Of a stretch of DNA of 64,000 bases, positions 42,148-50,065 are shown piece after piece (the first letter of the stretch is position 1; each line of letters opens with the position of its first letter). Origin of the DNA: Sphaerochaeta sp032144095 (lineage in GTDB: Bacteria > Spirochaetota > Spirochaetia > Sphaerochaetales > Sphaerochaetaceae); NCBI RefSeq assembly GCF_032144095.1, contig NZ_JAVSNJ010000006.1, positions 62,001 to 126,000 of the forward strand. Reading direction: 5' to 3'. Made by a program: the position numbers and the translations under genes. A model generated the notes under the pieces. That model did not search any database, was not told where the DNA came from, and saw nothing but the letters and a program-made list of their open reading frames with translations.

Positions 42148-43143
42148 TCACGGTCTCTCTACTCTCTTGCCATCCTTGAAAAGCACTGCAGCTGAGGAGA
42201 TCAGGCGTTCGTCGATGGTGATGCCCAGTTTTTTTGCCACATCCAGATTGAACCAGAGCTCGAACTGGGTAGGATCATCAAAGAAGATCGCCCCAACATC
42301 CTTGGGATTCTCCCCCTTGAGGATTCTTTCCACCACCTTGCCTGTCTCCACGCCGACGGTGTAGTAGTTGAAGCCCCAGCTCATGAGAAAATCGATGTTC
42401 TCGCTACTGGTGGTATCGGTATTGAAGAGGGGGATACCCGCCTTAGCACAGACATCGCTGACCCCGGCGATGGCACTTACTACGGTGTTGTCGATTGCGA
42501 TATACATGCCGTCTATCCGTCCAATGATGGATTGGGCAGCCATCTTGACTTCGCTGGAGTTGCTCACAGCCGCTGCAACGAACTCGATTCCCTTGGCCTT
42601 GCAAATGTCCCTTGCGAGTTCCATCATCGCAACCCCATTCGCCTCGTTGCTGGTGTATATCATGCCCAGCCGTTTGAGCTTGGTTATGGAAAAGAAGGTT
42701 TCAAGCTGGAGTTCGACAGGATTGAGGTCGGAGATCCCGGCGATGTTGGTCGGTTCACTCCTGTTGTAGTTTGCCACAAGCCCAGCCGCTAGGGGATCTG
42801 TTATTGCCCCAAAAACCACAGGCTTGTCTGTTATTACCTGGGCCAGGGCCTGGGCCGGTGGGGTTGCAATACCGATTACCAGGTCTTTTTTGTCACTCTT
42901 GAATTTCTGCGCGATGGCTATGGCTGTTCCGATCTCAGCATTACAGTTCTGCAGGTCAAAGGTTGCCTTGATGTCGGTGGTATCCAGGTAGTCCATGATT
43001 CCCTGTTCGATGGCATCGAGGGCCGGGTGGGATACCATCTTGGAGATGCCGATGGCATAGGTGCCGGCTTTTGGTTCAGTAGCAGGCTGCGCGAACAAGA
43101 GGATTGGTACCAGGGCCAAGGCGAGCAATGCAAGTTTCTTCAT
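42148..43143 (-). CDS. TrpX-type ABC substrate-binding protein, copy 2
   Basis: A 331-residue paralogue of the 40540-41553 protein, similar along its whole length (IGISKMVSHPALDAIEQGIMDYLDTTDIKATFDLQN; SNSSEVKMAAQSIIGRIDGMYIAIDN). Signal peptide MKKLALLALALVPILLFAQP. It has its own promoter, ribosome site (AGGAGAAC) and terminator, and no permease or ATPase of its own, so it probably docks on the permease at 39524. A different ligand or affinity from copy 1 is likely. Confidence 0.9.
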   Translation of the reverse strand: MKKLALLALALVPILLFAQPATEPKAGTYAIGISKMVSHPALDAIEQGIMDYLDTTDIKATFDLQNCNAEIGTAIAIAQKFKSDKKDLVIGIATPPAQALAQVITDKPVVFGAITDPLAAGLVANYNRSEPTNIAGISDLNPVELQLETFFSITKLKRLGMIYTSNEANGVAMMELARDICKAKGIEFVAAAVSNSSEVKMAAQSIIGRIDGMYIAIDNTVVSAIAGVSDVCAKAGIPLFNTDTTSSENIDFLMSWGFNYYTVGVETGKVVERILKGENPKDVGAIFFDDPTQFELWFNLDVAKKLGITIDERLISSAAVLFKDGKRVERP

Positions 43144-43166
43144 GTCGTTCTCCTAATAATGATGTT

Positions 43167-43195
43167 ACTATACATAAGAACAACTGGCATTGCAA
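43167..43195 (-). promoter_or_regulatory. Promoter of binding-protein copy 2
   Basis: Minus strand TTGCAA, 17 bp, TATAGT, about 24 bp upstream of the ATG at 43143. The -10 box is identical to that of copy 1; the palindromic operator is not repeated here. Confidence 0.7.
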
Positions 43196-43278
43196 GTATC
43201 TTTGTATAGAAACATGAAAAAGTTTTTTGTGCTCGTTATCCCTGTTTGAGGGTGTAAAAACTACTCCCTGTTCCTCTT

Positions 43279-43305
43279 GCAAAAAAACCTCCCCAAAAAA
43301 GGGGA
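43279..43305 (-). terminator. Terminator of the acidic protein gene
   Basis: A perfect 7-bp G/C-rich stem (CCTCCCC with GGGGAGG), six-base loop, followed on the minus strand by seven T. Confidence 0.9.
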
Positions 43306-43334
43306 GGCCATCACGAAATGTGGGTTGTCGTTTC

Positions 43335-43619
43335 CTAGAGATCTTCGTTGGTGTCTTCCAGGTCTGCGAATTCATCATCGTCGTCATCGAAGAATACATC
43401 TTCAAACGATTCATCGCCTTCGACCATAAACCCGTCGTCGAGCAGCTCGTCCTCATCTTCTTCAACATCAAGAGGTTCATCGTCGTCATCGCTGAACTCT
43501 ATCACCTCCGGAGCATCGTACAAGTCAGCTAGATAGGCATCTTCCTCATCCTCAAGTCTGCTGAAATATCGATCTTCTTCATCATCGAGGTCTTCTTCCT
43601 CATCACGGTATTTAGCCAT
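43335..43619 (-). CDS. Extremely acidic small protein
   Basis: A 94-residue protein starting MAKYRDEEEDLDDEEDRYFS. By my count 49 of 94 residues are Asp or Glu, with only four Lys/Arg, and there are interspersed Phe, Tyr and Leu. No signal peptide or known fold is recognisable. AAGGAG precedes the ATG. It is monocistronic, with a strong promoter (TTGACA, 17 bp, TACTGT) and a strong terminator, so it is a real, probably well expressed gene. The composition recalls DNA-mimic proteins or the acidic tail of RNA polymerase delta, but no homology is claimed. Confidence 0.82.
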   Translation of the reverse strand: MAKYRDEEEDLDDEEDRYFSRLEDEEDAYLADLYDAPEVIEFSDDDDEPLDVEEDEDELLDDGFMVEGDESFEDVFFDDDDDEFADLEDTNEDL

Positions 43620-43660
43620 GGTTGTACTCCTTGAAAATCGTCTCTTCCCTACTGAATATA

Positions 43661-43689
43661 ACAGTAAGAGAAGCTCTTTCACTTGTCAA
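43661..43689 (-). promoter_or_regulatory. Promoter of the acidic protein gene
   Basis: Minus strand TTGACA, 17 bp, TACTGT, then TATATTC. The hexamers and spacing are identical to those of rlmI. Confidence 0.7.
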
Positions 43690-43727
43690 TTGGTTCTATG
43701 GGTAATTGCCGATAGTTGCGGATAGTC

Positions 43728-43756
43728 TGGACAGCCCTGTTTCACGCTGGTATGAT
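43728..43756 (+). promoter_or_regulatory. pdxA promoter, leaderless geometry
   Basis: TGGACA, 17 bp, TATGAT, then 7 bp to the ATG at 43764. Both hexamers match 5 of 6. There is no ribosome site. Confidence 0.6.
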
Positions 43757-43763
43757 TGACCTC

Positions 43764-44786
43764 ATGAGAAATATAGCTTCCTATCTGGCCATTCCTATGG
43801 GAGATCCTGCAGGAATCGGGCCCGAAATAGTGCTTTCCGTACTGACTGGCGCAAAGCTGCCTCCCCCTTTGGTGGTCGTCGGTTCTGCCCTTCTTTTTGA
43901 AAAAGTTGCCTCCGACCTCTCCCTGCAAGGGGGCTTTGACGCTGTGGTCGATAGTGTTGTTTCCCTGCAAGAGGCCCAAGGGGAGGGCGCTGTGCGTATC
44001 CTCTATGATATAGGGGGTATCGACCTTGCCCGGTTTGCCTATGGACAGGTCAGCGCCATGTGCGGGAAGGCAGCCTATGATGCAGTCAAGATGTGTGTCT
44101 CATTGGTAGGAGGTGGCCACTGTAAGGCCATTGTGACCCCGCCACTGCACAAGGAGGCTCTGAAAGCTGCCAACATCCCCCAGATTGGCTATACTGAAAT
44201 CCTTGCAGACCTTACCGGCTCAAGGAATGCCATCACCATGTTCGATACCCTGGGGATGAAGATCTTCTTCCATTCCAGGCACCTCTCCCTCTCCGACGCC
44301 TGCAAGGCAGTTACCAAGGAGAGCCTGTTGCAGACTATCCTCAGCTGCGATGCCATATCCACCTCTTCAGCAATCTTTAACCAGAGTCTCCCTCTCGCTG
44401 TTGCAGGCTTGAATCCCCACTGTGGGGAGCACGGCCTGTTCGGTGATGAGGAGGGCAAGGCCATCGAGCCGGCGATCGAGGAGGCCAGGAGGCTTGGCGT
44501 CAACGTGGTAGGGCCGATAGGGGCCGATTCGGTCTTCCACCAGACCAAGGTGGGCAAGTACCGTGCGGCTATCTCCCTCTACCACGACCAGGGGCACATA
44601 GCGGCCAAGACCCTGGATTTCCACCAGACCATCTCCATTACCTGGGGCCTGCCATTCCTACGAACCAGTGTGGACCATGGAACGGCATTTGACATTAGCG
44701 GAAAAGGCATTGCCGATAGCCAGGGCATGGGCCGAGCCATCATGATGGCTTCTGAATATCTTGCGGCAGAGGAGGTCCTCTCATGA
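43764..44786 (+). CDS. pdxA: 4-hydroxythreonine-4-phosphate dehydrogenase family protein
   Basis: A 340-residue PdxA-family NAD-dependent oxidoreductase, which in the pyridoxal phosphate pathway acts on 4-phosphohydroxy-threonine. It has IPMGDPAGIGPEI at the N terminus, VTPPLHKEAL, GYTEILADLTG, AGLNPHCGEHGLFG and ISLYHDQGHIAAKTLDF, including the metal-binding His residues. Some homologues (PdxA2) act in catabolic pathways instead. No other pyridoxine gene is nearby. It overlaps the next gene by 4 bp. Confidence 0.9.
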   Translation: MRNIASYLAIPMGDPAGIGPEIVLSVLTGAKLPPPLVVVGSALLFEKVASDLSLQGGFDAVVDSVVSLQEAQGEGAVRILYDIGGIDLARFAYGQVSAMCGKAAYDAVKMCVSLVGGGHCKAIVTPPLHKEALKAANIPQIGYTEILADLTGSRNAITMFDTLGMKIFFHSRHLSLSDACKAVTKESLLQTILSCDAISTSSAIFNQSLPLAVAGLNPHCGEHGLFGDEEGKAIEPAIEEARRLGVNVVGPIGADSVFHQTKVGKYRAAISLYHDQGHIAAKTLDFHQTISITWGLPFLRTSVDHGTAFDISGKGIADSQGMGRAIMMASEYLAAEEVLS

Positions 44787-45964
44787 GAAGAAGATCATTG
44801 CTAGTAGTTGGGTTTCTTGGTATTCTGATGCTTTTTACCTCTTGTGCCACCTCCATCAGGGTTCGCCATCTCGAGCCTGCAGAGGTAGATGTCAGTGCAT
44901 TCCGCAACATAGCGATAGCCTCCACTGAGCGTTTCGACTTTCCCTTTAGGATGCCACTCTCCTCTTGGGTAAAAGGTTCCGCAGACAGTTTCTTTTCTTT
45001 GACCAGTGGCTTCGATTCCAGCCTCTCTGCAAAAACTGCAGAGGCTTCGGGCAGGTATCTTGTCAATGCAATGCAGAACAGTGGCTACTTCACTGTCATG
45101 GGGCCGGAGGTTACCGACGCCTACCTCACCATCGGGAAAAATGGGGAGAATGCCTACGCGATGCTCAAGGCGAAGGGAGTGCAGGCCCTGCTAAGGAGCT
45201 CGGTCTCCTACATGAACTGCGAGGAGCAGATCTACAGTAGGGATATCAAGGAGTGGGTCACCGAAAACCTGGGGGATCCTGACAAAACCCCAATACCCGA
45301 TGTCTCCTATGAGAAGGTAACCGGAAGGGCTTTCTATCTGGAGCAGCAGGCGACCGTTACCTTCACCTATACCTTTGTGGATATCCAGTCCAACCGGATC
45401 ATTGCAACCCGCAGCTTTACGATGCAGGAAGAGAGTGAGACCTATATGGGCAAGACTATCTATGCAAAGGACTCCAGTACCACCGACCGGGATGAGAGGG
45501 GCTATACCAGTGGCTTCGCCCCCTCCTTCTTCCCTCTCTTTGACAGGATGGTCAAGAAGATTCCCCCCCAGGTTGTCAGGCAGCTCTCCCCCACCTGGAT
45601 TGAGAGCCGTGTCTCCCTGATGGCCAACAAGCCCAAGGCTGACATCGGCGATGCATACAAGCTGGCAGAAAGAGGGGCATTGCAGCAAGCCTATGATATC
45701 TTTATCCAAAGCTGGAACCGAAACTCCCATGTTCCAAGCGGGTACAATGCAGCCCTCCTGCTCGAGGGCCTTGGTCGGCACTCTGAAGCCCTGGAGCTGA
45801 TGAACCAGGTGTACAACAGGAGTGGGGACTCAAGGAGCCACGCCCAGCTGCTTCGCCTGAAAGATGTCAGCAGCCAACAGGACGAGGCGATGAAACAGAT
45901 CGACGGCTCTTCGGTTTCTGGCGAGGGTAGTGTTGTGAAAAAACAGATAGTGACGGTGGAGTAA
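44783..45964 (+). CDS. Lipoprotein with C-terminal tetratricopeptide-like repeats
   Basis: A 393-residue predicted lipoprotein (lipobox LMLFTSC near residue 21). The first 260 residues hold beta-rich sequence with NIAIASTERFDFPF and TFTYTFVDIQSNRIIATRSF, reminiscent of CsgG/DUF6340-type proteins. Residues about 285-375 form helical repeats (AYKLAERGALQQAYDIFIQSWNRN..GYNAALLLEGLGRHSEALELMNQVY). It overlaps pdxA by ATGA and is 2 bp before cobO. Role unknown. Confidence 0.75.
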   Translation: MRRRSLLVVGFLGILMLFTSCATSIRVRHLEPAEVDVSAFRNIAIASTERFDFPFRMPLSSWVKGSADSFFSLTSGFDSSLSAKTAEASGRYLVNAMQNSGYFTVMGPEVTDAYLTIGKNGENAYAMLKAKGVQALLRSSVSYMNCEEQIYSRDIKEWVTENLGDPDKTPIPDVSYEKVTGRAFYLEQQATVTFTYTFVDIQSNRIIATRSFTMQEESETYMGKTIYAKDSSTTDRDERGYTSGFAPSFFPLFDRMVKKIPPQVVRQLSPTWIESRVSLMANKPKADIGDAYKLAERGALQQAYDIFIQSWNRNSHVPSGYNAALLLEGLGRHSEALELMNQVYNRSGDSRSHAQLLRLKDVSSQQDEAMKQIDGSSVSGEGSVVKKQIVTVE

Positions 45965-45966
45965 CC

Positions 45967-46512
45967 ATGGGAGAAATCGCAAAGCCCATCCTTATGGTCT
46001 ACACCGGGGATGGCAAGGGGAAGACCTCTGCGGCAATGGGTCAGATGATGAGGGCCTTGGGCCATGGGGCTAGGTGTGCTGTTGCCCAATTCATCAAGCA
46101 GGACCCCACCACACTCGACAGCGGAGAGTATCGCACAGCCTTGAAGCTGGGTATTGTCTGGAAGAGTTTTGGCAGTGGGTTTACCTGGGTTGGGGACAAC
46201 AACATAACCAATGCCGTGCTGGCCAAAAAAGGGTGGGAACAGGTCAAGAGGTGGATATCGACTTCGGCTTTCGATCTCATCGTATTGGATGAATTCACCT
46301 ATACCCTCACCTTGGGCTACCTTGATGCCAAGGAAATCTGCCTCTGGCTGGCCGACCACAAGGCCCAGAAGGGGTTCCCCCACCTGGTCATTACCGGTCG
46401 GGCCGCCCCGCAAGAACTCCTGGCGATAGCCGATATGGTCAGTGAGATACAGGTTGTCAAGCACCATATGCTCAAAGAAGGCACTCAAGCAGCCCCCTTG
46501 ATTGAGTTTTAG
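45967..46512 (+). CDS. cobO: Cob(I)alamin adenosyltransferase (CobO/BtuR type)
   Basis: A 181-residue P-loop enzyme adding the 5'-deoxyadenosyl group to cobalt of corrinoids. It has the N-terminal YTGDGKGKTSAAMG loop, AQFIKQD, IVLDEFTYTLTLGY and LVITGRAAPQELLAIADMVSEI. It forms the last gene of pdxA-lipoprotein-cobO. No other cobalamin gene is in the window, so it may serve corrinoid salvage. Confidence 0.92.
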   Translation: MGEIAKPILMVYTGDGKGKTSAAMGQMMRALGHGARCAVAQFIKQDPTTLDSGEYRTALKLGIVWKSFGSGFTWVGDNNITNAVLAKKGWEQVKRWISTSAFDLIVLDEFTYTLTLGYLDAKEICLWLADHKAQKGFPHLVITGRAAPQELLAIADMVSEIQVVKHHMLKEGTQAAPLIEF

Positions 46513-46554
46513 GGCCAATGATAGCCTAAAATGCAACTCTCTTCTCTTTATCCT

Positions 46555-46582
46555 TTCACAAACGGAGATTTCTGGGTATAAT
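46555..46582 (+). promoter_or_regulatory. Promoter of the CpsB/RloAB-like gene group
   Basis: TTCACA, 16 bp, TATAAT (perfect -10), 17 bp upstream of the ATG at 46600. Confidence 0.65.
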
Positions 46583-46599
46583 CACCTGCAGGAGTGTAT

Positions 46600-47235
46600 A
46601 TGGCCCTTTGTGATTTCCATTGTCATCTTCTCCCCCTTATCGACGACGGATACGTTTCGGTTGAGGGCTATGCAAGGATGTTAAGCCTCTACAAAGAGAG
46701 TGGGGTCACCTCTATCGCCTTTACCCCCCATATCTACAATCCGTATGTGACGACCAAGATTGAATCCCTTCGTGAGACCTACAGGTGGGCAGAGCAGATC
46801 GCCTTGGATATGGGAATGGTGACCTACCTGGGAAGCGAGTTGTTTGTGGGCAGCCAGCCAGAACTGAAGAGCATCCCTATTGCCGGCAGGTATAGCCTTG
46901 TAGAGTTTGGGCTCTCCTTGCCTCCTGCCAACCTTATTCCCCGGTTGGAGAAGTTGCAGGGCTCGAATCTGAAGATCATTATTGCCCATGTCGAGCGGTA
47001 CCGTTGGCTTACGCCGGAAAGCCCCCTGCTTTCCCGTCTCCGCTCCTTGGGGGCCTTGGTGCAGGTGAATGTTGAATCTGCAGAGAGTGGCTCTGCCTTG
47101 CCGTATCTGGAAGCTGGTCTGGTCGACATCGTTGCAACCGACAACCATGGCGATGAGACGCTTGCCAGTCGGATGCTTGCTGTATTGAATGAATGGCCTG
47201 AGGTGTTCAGGAAGATGGAAGGAATGATTTTGTGA
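46600..47235 (+). CDS. PHP-family protein-tyrosine phosphatase (CpsB/YwqE-like)
   Basis: A 211-residue metal-dependent phosphoesterase. It starts ALCDFHCHLLPLIDDG, the CpsB metal motif, followed by GVTSIAFTPHIYNP, LGSELF, IIIAHVERY and VATDNHGDE, all metal-ligand positions of PHP phosphatases. CpsB-type enzymes dephosphorylate BY-kinases that control capsule export, and the obvious target is the kinase at 2275. GCAGGAG sits 7 bases before ATG 46600. It is followed after 34 bp by the RloA-like gene. Confidence 0.85.
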   Translation: MALCDFHCHLLPLIDDGYVSVEGYARMLSLYKESGVTSIAFTPHIYNPYVTTKIESLRETYRWAEQIALDMGMVTYLGSELFVGSQPELKSIPIAGRYSLVEFGLSLPPANLIPRLEKLQGSNLKIIIAHVERYRWLTPESPLLSRLRSLGALVQVNVESAESGSALPYLEAGLVDIVATDNHGDETLASRMLAVLNEWPEVFRKMEGMIL

Positions 47236-47269
47236 TGTACACCCAGTGGGGTGAGTAAGGAGGTAGCGA

Positions 47270-48517
47270 ATGCTGCTTGATATGACCATAGCGAACTTTA
47301 AGTCCGTACAGTCGGCCCAGACCATTTCGTTTGAGGCTATTAGGGACAATAGGTTTCCTGAGTCAAAGGTTGTTGCAGTCAATGATAAGCTCAAGCTTAT
47401 CAAGACAGCGGCCATCATTGGACCCAACGGTGCCGGTAAAAGCACCTTTGTACGTGCTCTTGAAGCCTTGAAAGGAATTGTGACCGCACAGGAAGAGACG
47501 GAAAATCCGTTGCAGATCCTCAGTGGGACCTCATTTGCCTACTCTGAGGAAAAGGGGCAGCCTGCTACCATCATCATCAGGGTGGTTCTTGAGCAGGGTG
47601 ATGCGAACCAGGACTCCACCATAGCTGTCTACACCTTGAGTGCCGACAGGGAGAAGATCTTTGAGGAGTCCCTCTTCCACATCGTCGGGCGATCGAAGAA
47701 GCTCATGTTTGAACGAAAGCTCAATGAAGAGTCGCTCTTGCTTGACCAGGCCGATCTTTCCTACAAGTATCGTTTTGGCAAGATGTATCGTGGCGAGAAG
47801 AAACGGCTGGTAAGCAAGGTTGACGAGAAACACTCCTTCCTCAGCGCATCCATGGCAAAGGGGAGTGAGACTACGCTTCCTCTCTACACCTGGATCAATG
47901 ACAGCCTACATCTGTTGCCCATGGGTGTCTCCAACCTGAGCGAGAAGTATCTTGTAGCACAGCTGACCGAGCATCCCTCGTGGGTTAAGCAGCTGACAAA
48001 CTTCCTGTGGAGCGTCGACATTACCGATATCCGGGACATCAAGATCAAGGACGACCGGCTCATCTTTGTCCACACCAACGTCACCCAGCACTATGCCTCC
48101 TATTTCTCCCTGGAAAGCCTGAGCCTCAGAAGGCTCTGCCTGATCGGGGTGGCCTTCTTTGAGAGCTTCATCAAGGCAAAGACCCTGGTGATCGATGACT
48201 TTGGCATGCTGTTGCATCCGCAGGTCCTGGCACATATTGTGGAGATCTTTGAGGCAAGCAATACTGGCTATGGCTCCCAGATGCTTGTGGTTGACTGTAA
48301 CCCCTCACTTCTGCAGCCGGGCCTCATGAGGCGTGACGGCATCTACTTTGCAGAGAAGAACAGTGAAAGTGCAACCGTCTATTTCAGTCTGGCAAACTTC
48401 AAGTATTCCAAGAATAGGGACCGGACCCAATCGCAGTACTTCAACGGTGCGTTTGGTTCCCTGCCCCTTCTTTCAGAGTTTTGTTTTGTTGACGGACGAA
48501 CGGACAAGGAGGTCTGA
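47270..48517 (+). CDS. RloA-like AAA ATPase with atypical catalytic motifs
   Basis: A 415-residue ATPase like RloA/AbiL-type proteins: MTIANFKSVQSAQTISFEA at the N terminus, the linker VNDKLKLIKTAAIIGPNGAGKSTFVRAL with an intact Walker A (51-59), and a late LVIDDFGMLLHP Walker B. From memory of the family, three sites deviate: Walker B is Asp309-Asp310 instead of Asp-Glu, the signature region reads ESLSLRRL where a Gly-Thr is usual, and TTHD near the end is VVDC (Asp342). AAGGAGGT precedes the ATG. The RloB-like partner follows after 2 bp. Confidence 0.8.
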   Translation: MLLDMTIANFKSVQSAQTISFEAIRDNRFPESKVVAVNDKLKLIKTAAIIGPNGAGKSTFVRALEALKGIVTAQEETENPLQILSGTSFAYSEEKGQPATIIIRVVLEQGDANQDSTIAVYTLSADREKIFEESLFHIVGRSKKLMFERKLNEESLLLDQADLSYKYRFGKMYRGEKKRLVSKVDEKHSFLSASMAKGSETTLPLYTWINDSLHLLPMGVSNLSEKYLVAQLTEHPSWVKQLTNFLWSVDITDIRDIKIKDDRLIFVHTNVTQHYASYFSLESLSLRRLCLIGVAFFESFIKAKTLVIDDFGMLLHPQVLAHIVEIFEASNTGYGSQMLVVDCNPSLLQPGLMRRDGIYFAEKNSESATVYFSLANFKYSKNRDRTQSQYFNGAFGSLPLLSEFCFVDGRTDKEV

Positions 48518-48519
48518 CC

Positions 48520-49161
48520 ATGGCACGCAAAAAAATATCTGACAAGCCGCGCAGGACTATCCTGATCGTAACAGCAACAGAAGCTGAAGCCTTGTACTTC
48601 TCCCAGATGCGCAAGGATTGCCGGTTTTCCAATCTTACCGTGCAGTGGGAGCAGGAGTTCAAGGATCTTGAGCATCTCATTACCCTTGCCTCCCGGTACC
48701 GTAACAGTGGGAACTACTCGGTTGTCTGGGTCATGTTTGGCCTTGCCGACATGGGTCTTTCACCCTCGGATGTGAAGGCTCAGCTGGCCTTTGCCAAACA
48801 GAAGAAGGTAGGCTTGGCATGGACCAATCCTTCCTTGCCTTTGTGGTTCCTATTGCATACCCAGACACCTCGGGGGTTCGTGGGTGAGACAAAGCTTATC
48901 GAAAGTGCTTTGGCAAAGGCCCTTCCCGGCTATACAGCGGATGCCTCCTACCTCCTGACCGATGGTATGTACCTGCACCTGAAGCTCTTTCCTTCCAAGG
49001 CTAAGGCTGCGCTCAACGCCAACTCGTACAACCGCCTGGTTGAGGAGAAGCTTGGCCTGAGTGCTATTACCCTGGTTCCGTTGCTCAATGACATCACCGA
49101 TATCTGCGGGCTTGCCGACCTTACACATAACCAGAAGCAGCTTGGCATGAATAAGGGGTAA
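48520..49161 (+). CDS. RloB-like protein with replaced nuclease-site residues
   Basis: A 213-residue protein with the RloB layout: basic start MARKKISDKPRRTILIV, YSVVWVMFG at 66-74 and VGLAWTNPSLPLWFLLH at 97-113. RloB normally has a Toprim-like acidic site (CEGxxTExxYF, FDxD, N-x-x-FELWxLLH). Here the first reads TATEAEALYF (18-27), the second FGLAD and the third NPSLPLW, so several expected acidic residues are missing. Pairing with an RloA-like ATPase suggests a defence-type or derived module. Activity is doubtful. Confidence 0.75.
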   Translation: MARKKISDKPRRTILIVTATEAEALYFSQMRKDCRFSNLTVQWEQEFKDLEHLITLASRYRNSGNYSVVWVMFGLADMGLSPSDVKAQLAFAKQKKVGLAWTNPSLPLWFLLHTQTPRGFVGETKLIESALAKALPGYTADASYLLTDGMYLHLKLFPSKAKAALNANSYNRLVEEKLGLSAITLVPLLNDITDICGLADLTHNQKQLGMNKG

Positions 49162-49167
49162 GAGCCT

Positions 49168-50055
49168 GTGAATGGATTAACGTTGCTGGTATACATGCTC
49201 TCGTTTGCGCTGGGGTGCATGACCTTGGCCCTTGCAATTGTGTACGGCATGCATACCAAGCACCAATGGACAAAGTATTTCATAGTCTGTCATGCATCCC
49301 TCTTGGGATGCATGATGCTTCTTGCCCTGCAGTTCATTTCCGATCTGTTTCTTGTTGGGACGGCTTCGGTCGTGGTGCGGTACGTCATAGGGGCTGTCTT
49401 CATAGCGGATGTAGCCTTTCTTACGGTCTTTATCCCCTATTTCACGACATGGGTCATCGCCCATCCCTGGCGCCATCCCTACAAGGCCCTGTTCTTCGTC
49501 CTCGCTTTCATCTATCTTGCACTGGGCGTCCTCTATGCGGTGACGGAGACGAAACTCTTCAATGACCTGATGATCTTGCTGTTCGTCTTTGTTGTTGGCT
49601 TTTGTCTGGTGATCATGCTCAAGAATCTGGGTTCCATCGAAAACAAGACAGCCCGGGCCTCCTGCATCTCCATCATCATCGTCAGTGCAGCGATGCTGCC
49701 CTCAATCTTGTTGTCTTTGGTATTTCCCTCCCTCAAGCCGTTGATGTATGGGGTCTATTTCCTCGCTTTTTCCATCACCATCATGACATTCCTGTTCATG
49801 GAGTTCGTGAGGATGGGAAGGGAGAACGCCGTTGGGAAGAAGAGCCTTGCTTTGGAGGACCTGGAACTGTACCATATAACCGAGCGTGAGTTTGCGGTAA
49901 TCCAGCTTATCAGCAATGGCCACACCAACAAGGAGATAGCTGCAGACCTTGGCATCAGTGCGAATACGGTCAACAACCATGTCGCAAATATCTTCTCCAA
50001 GACAAAAGTACGCAGTAGGATTGACTTGTTGAATCTGCTCAAGCAATCCTGGTAA
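49168..50055 (+). CDS. Membrane-anchored LuxR-type transcriptional regulator
   Basis: A 295-residue protein. Residues 1-215 hold about seven hydrophobic segments (LLVYMLSFALGCMTLALAIVYG ... MYGVYFLAFSITIMTFLFMEFV). Residues about 232-290 are a LuxR/GerE helix-turn-helix (LTEREFAVIQLISNGHTNKEIAADLGISANTVNNHVANIF; here ITERE). The architecture suggests a one-component sensor whose DNA-binding domain stays at the membrane. GTG start 6 bp after the RloB-like gene, so probably co-transcribed. Signal and targets unknown. Confidence 0.85.
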   Translation: MNGLTLLVYMLSFALGCMTLALAIVYGMHTKHQWTKYFIVCHASLLGCMMLLALQFISDLFLVGTASVVVRYVIGAVFIADVAFLTVFIPYFTTWVIAHPWRHPYKALFFVLAFIYLALGVLYAVTETKLFNDLMILLFVFVVGFCLVIMLKNLGSIENKTARASCISIIIVSAAMLPSILLSLVFPSLKPLMYGVYFLAFSITIMTFLFMEFVRMGRENAVGKKSLALEDLELYHITEREFAVIQLISNGHTNKEIAADLGISANTVNNHVANIFSKTKVRSRIDLLNLLKQSW

Positions 50056-50065
50056 GGAGGCGAGG

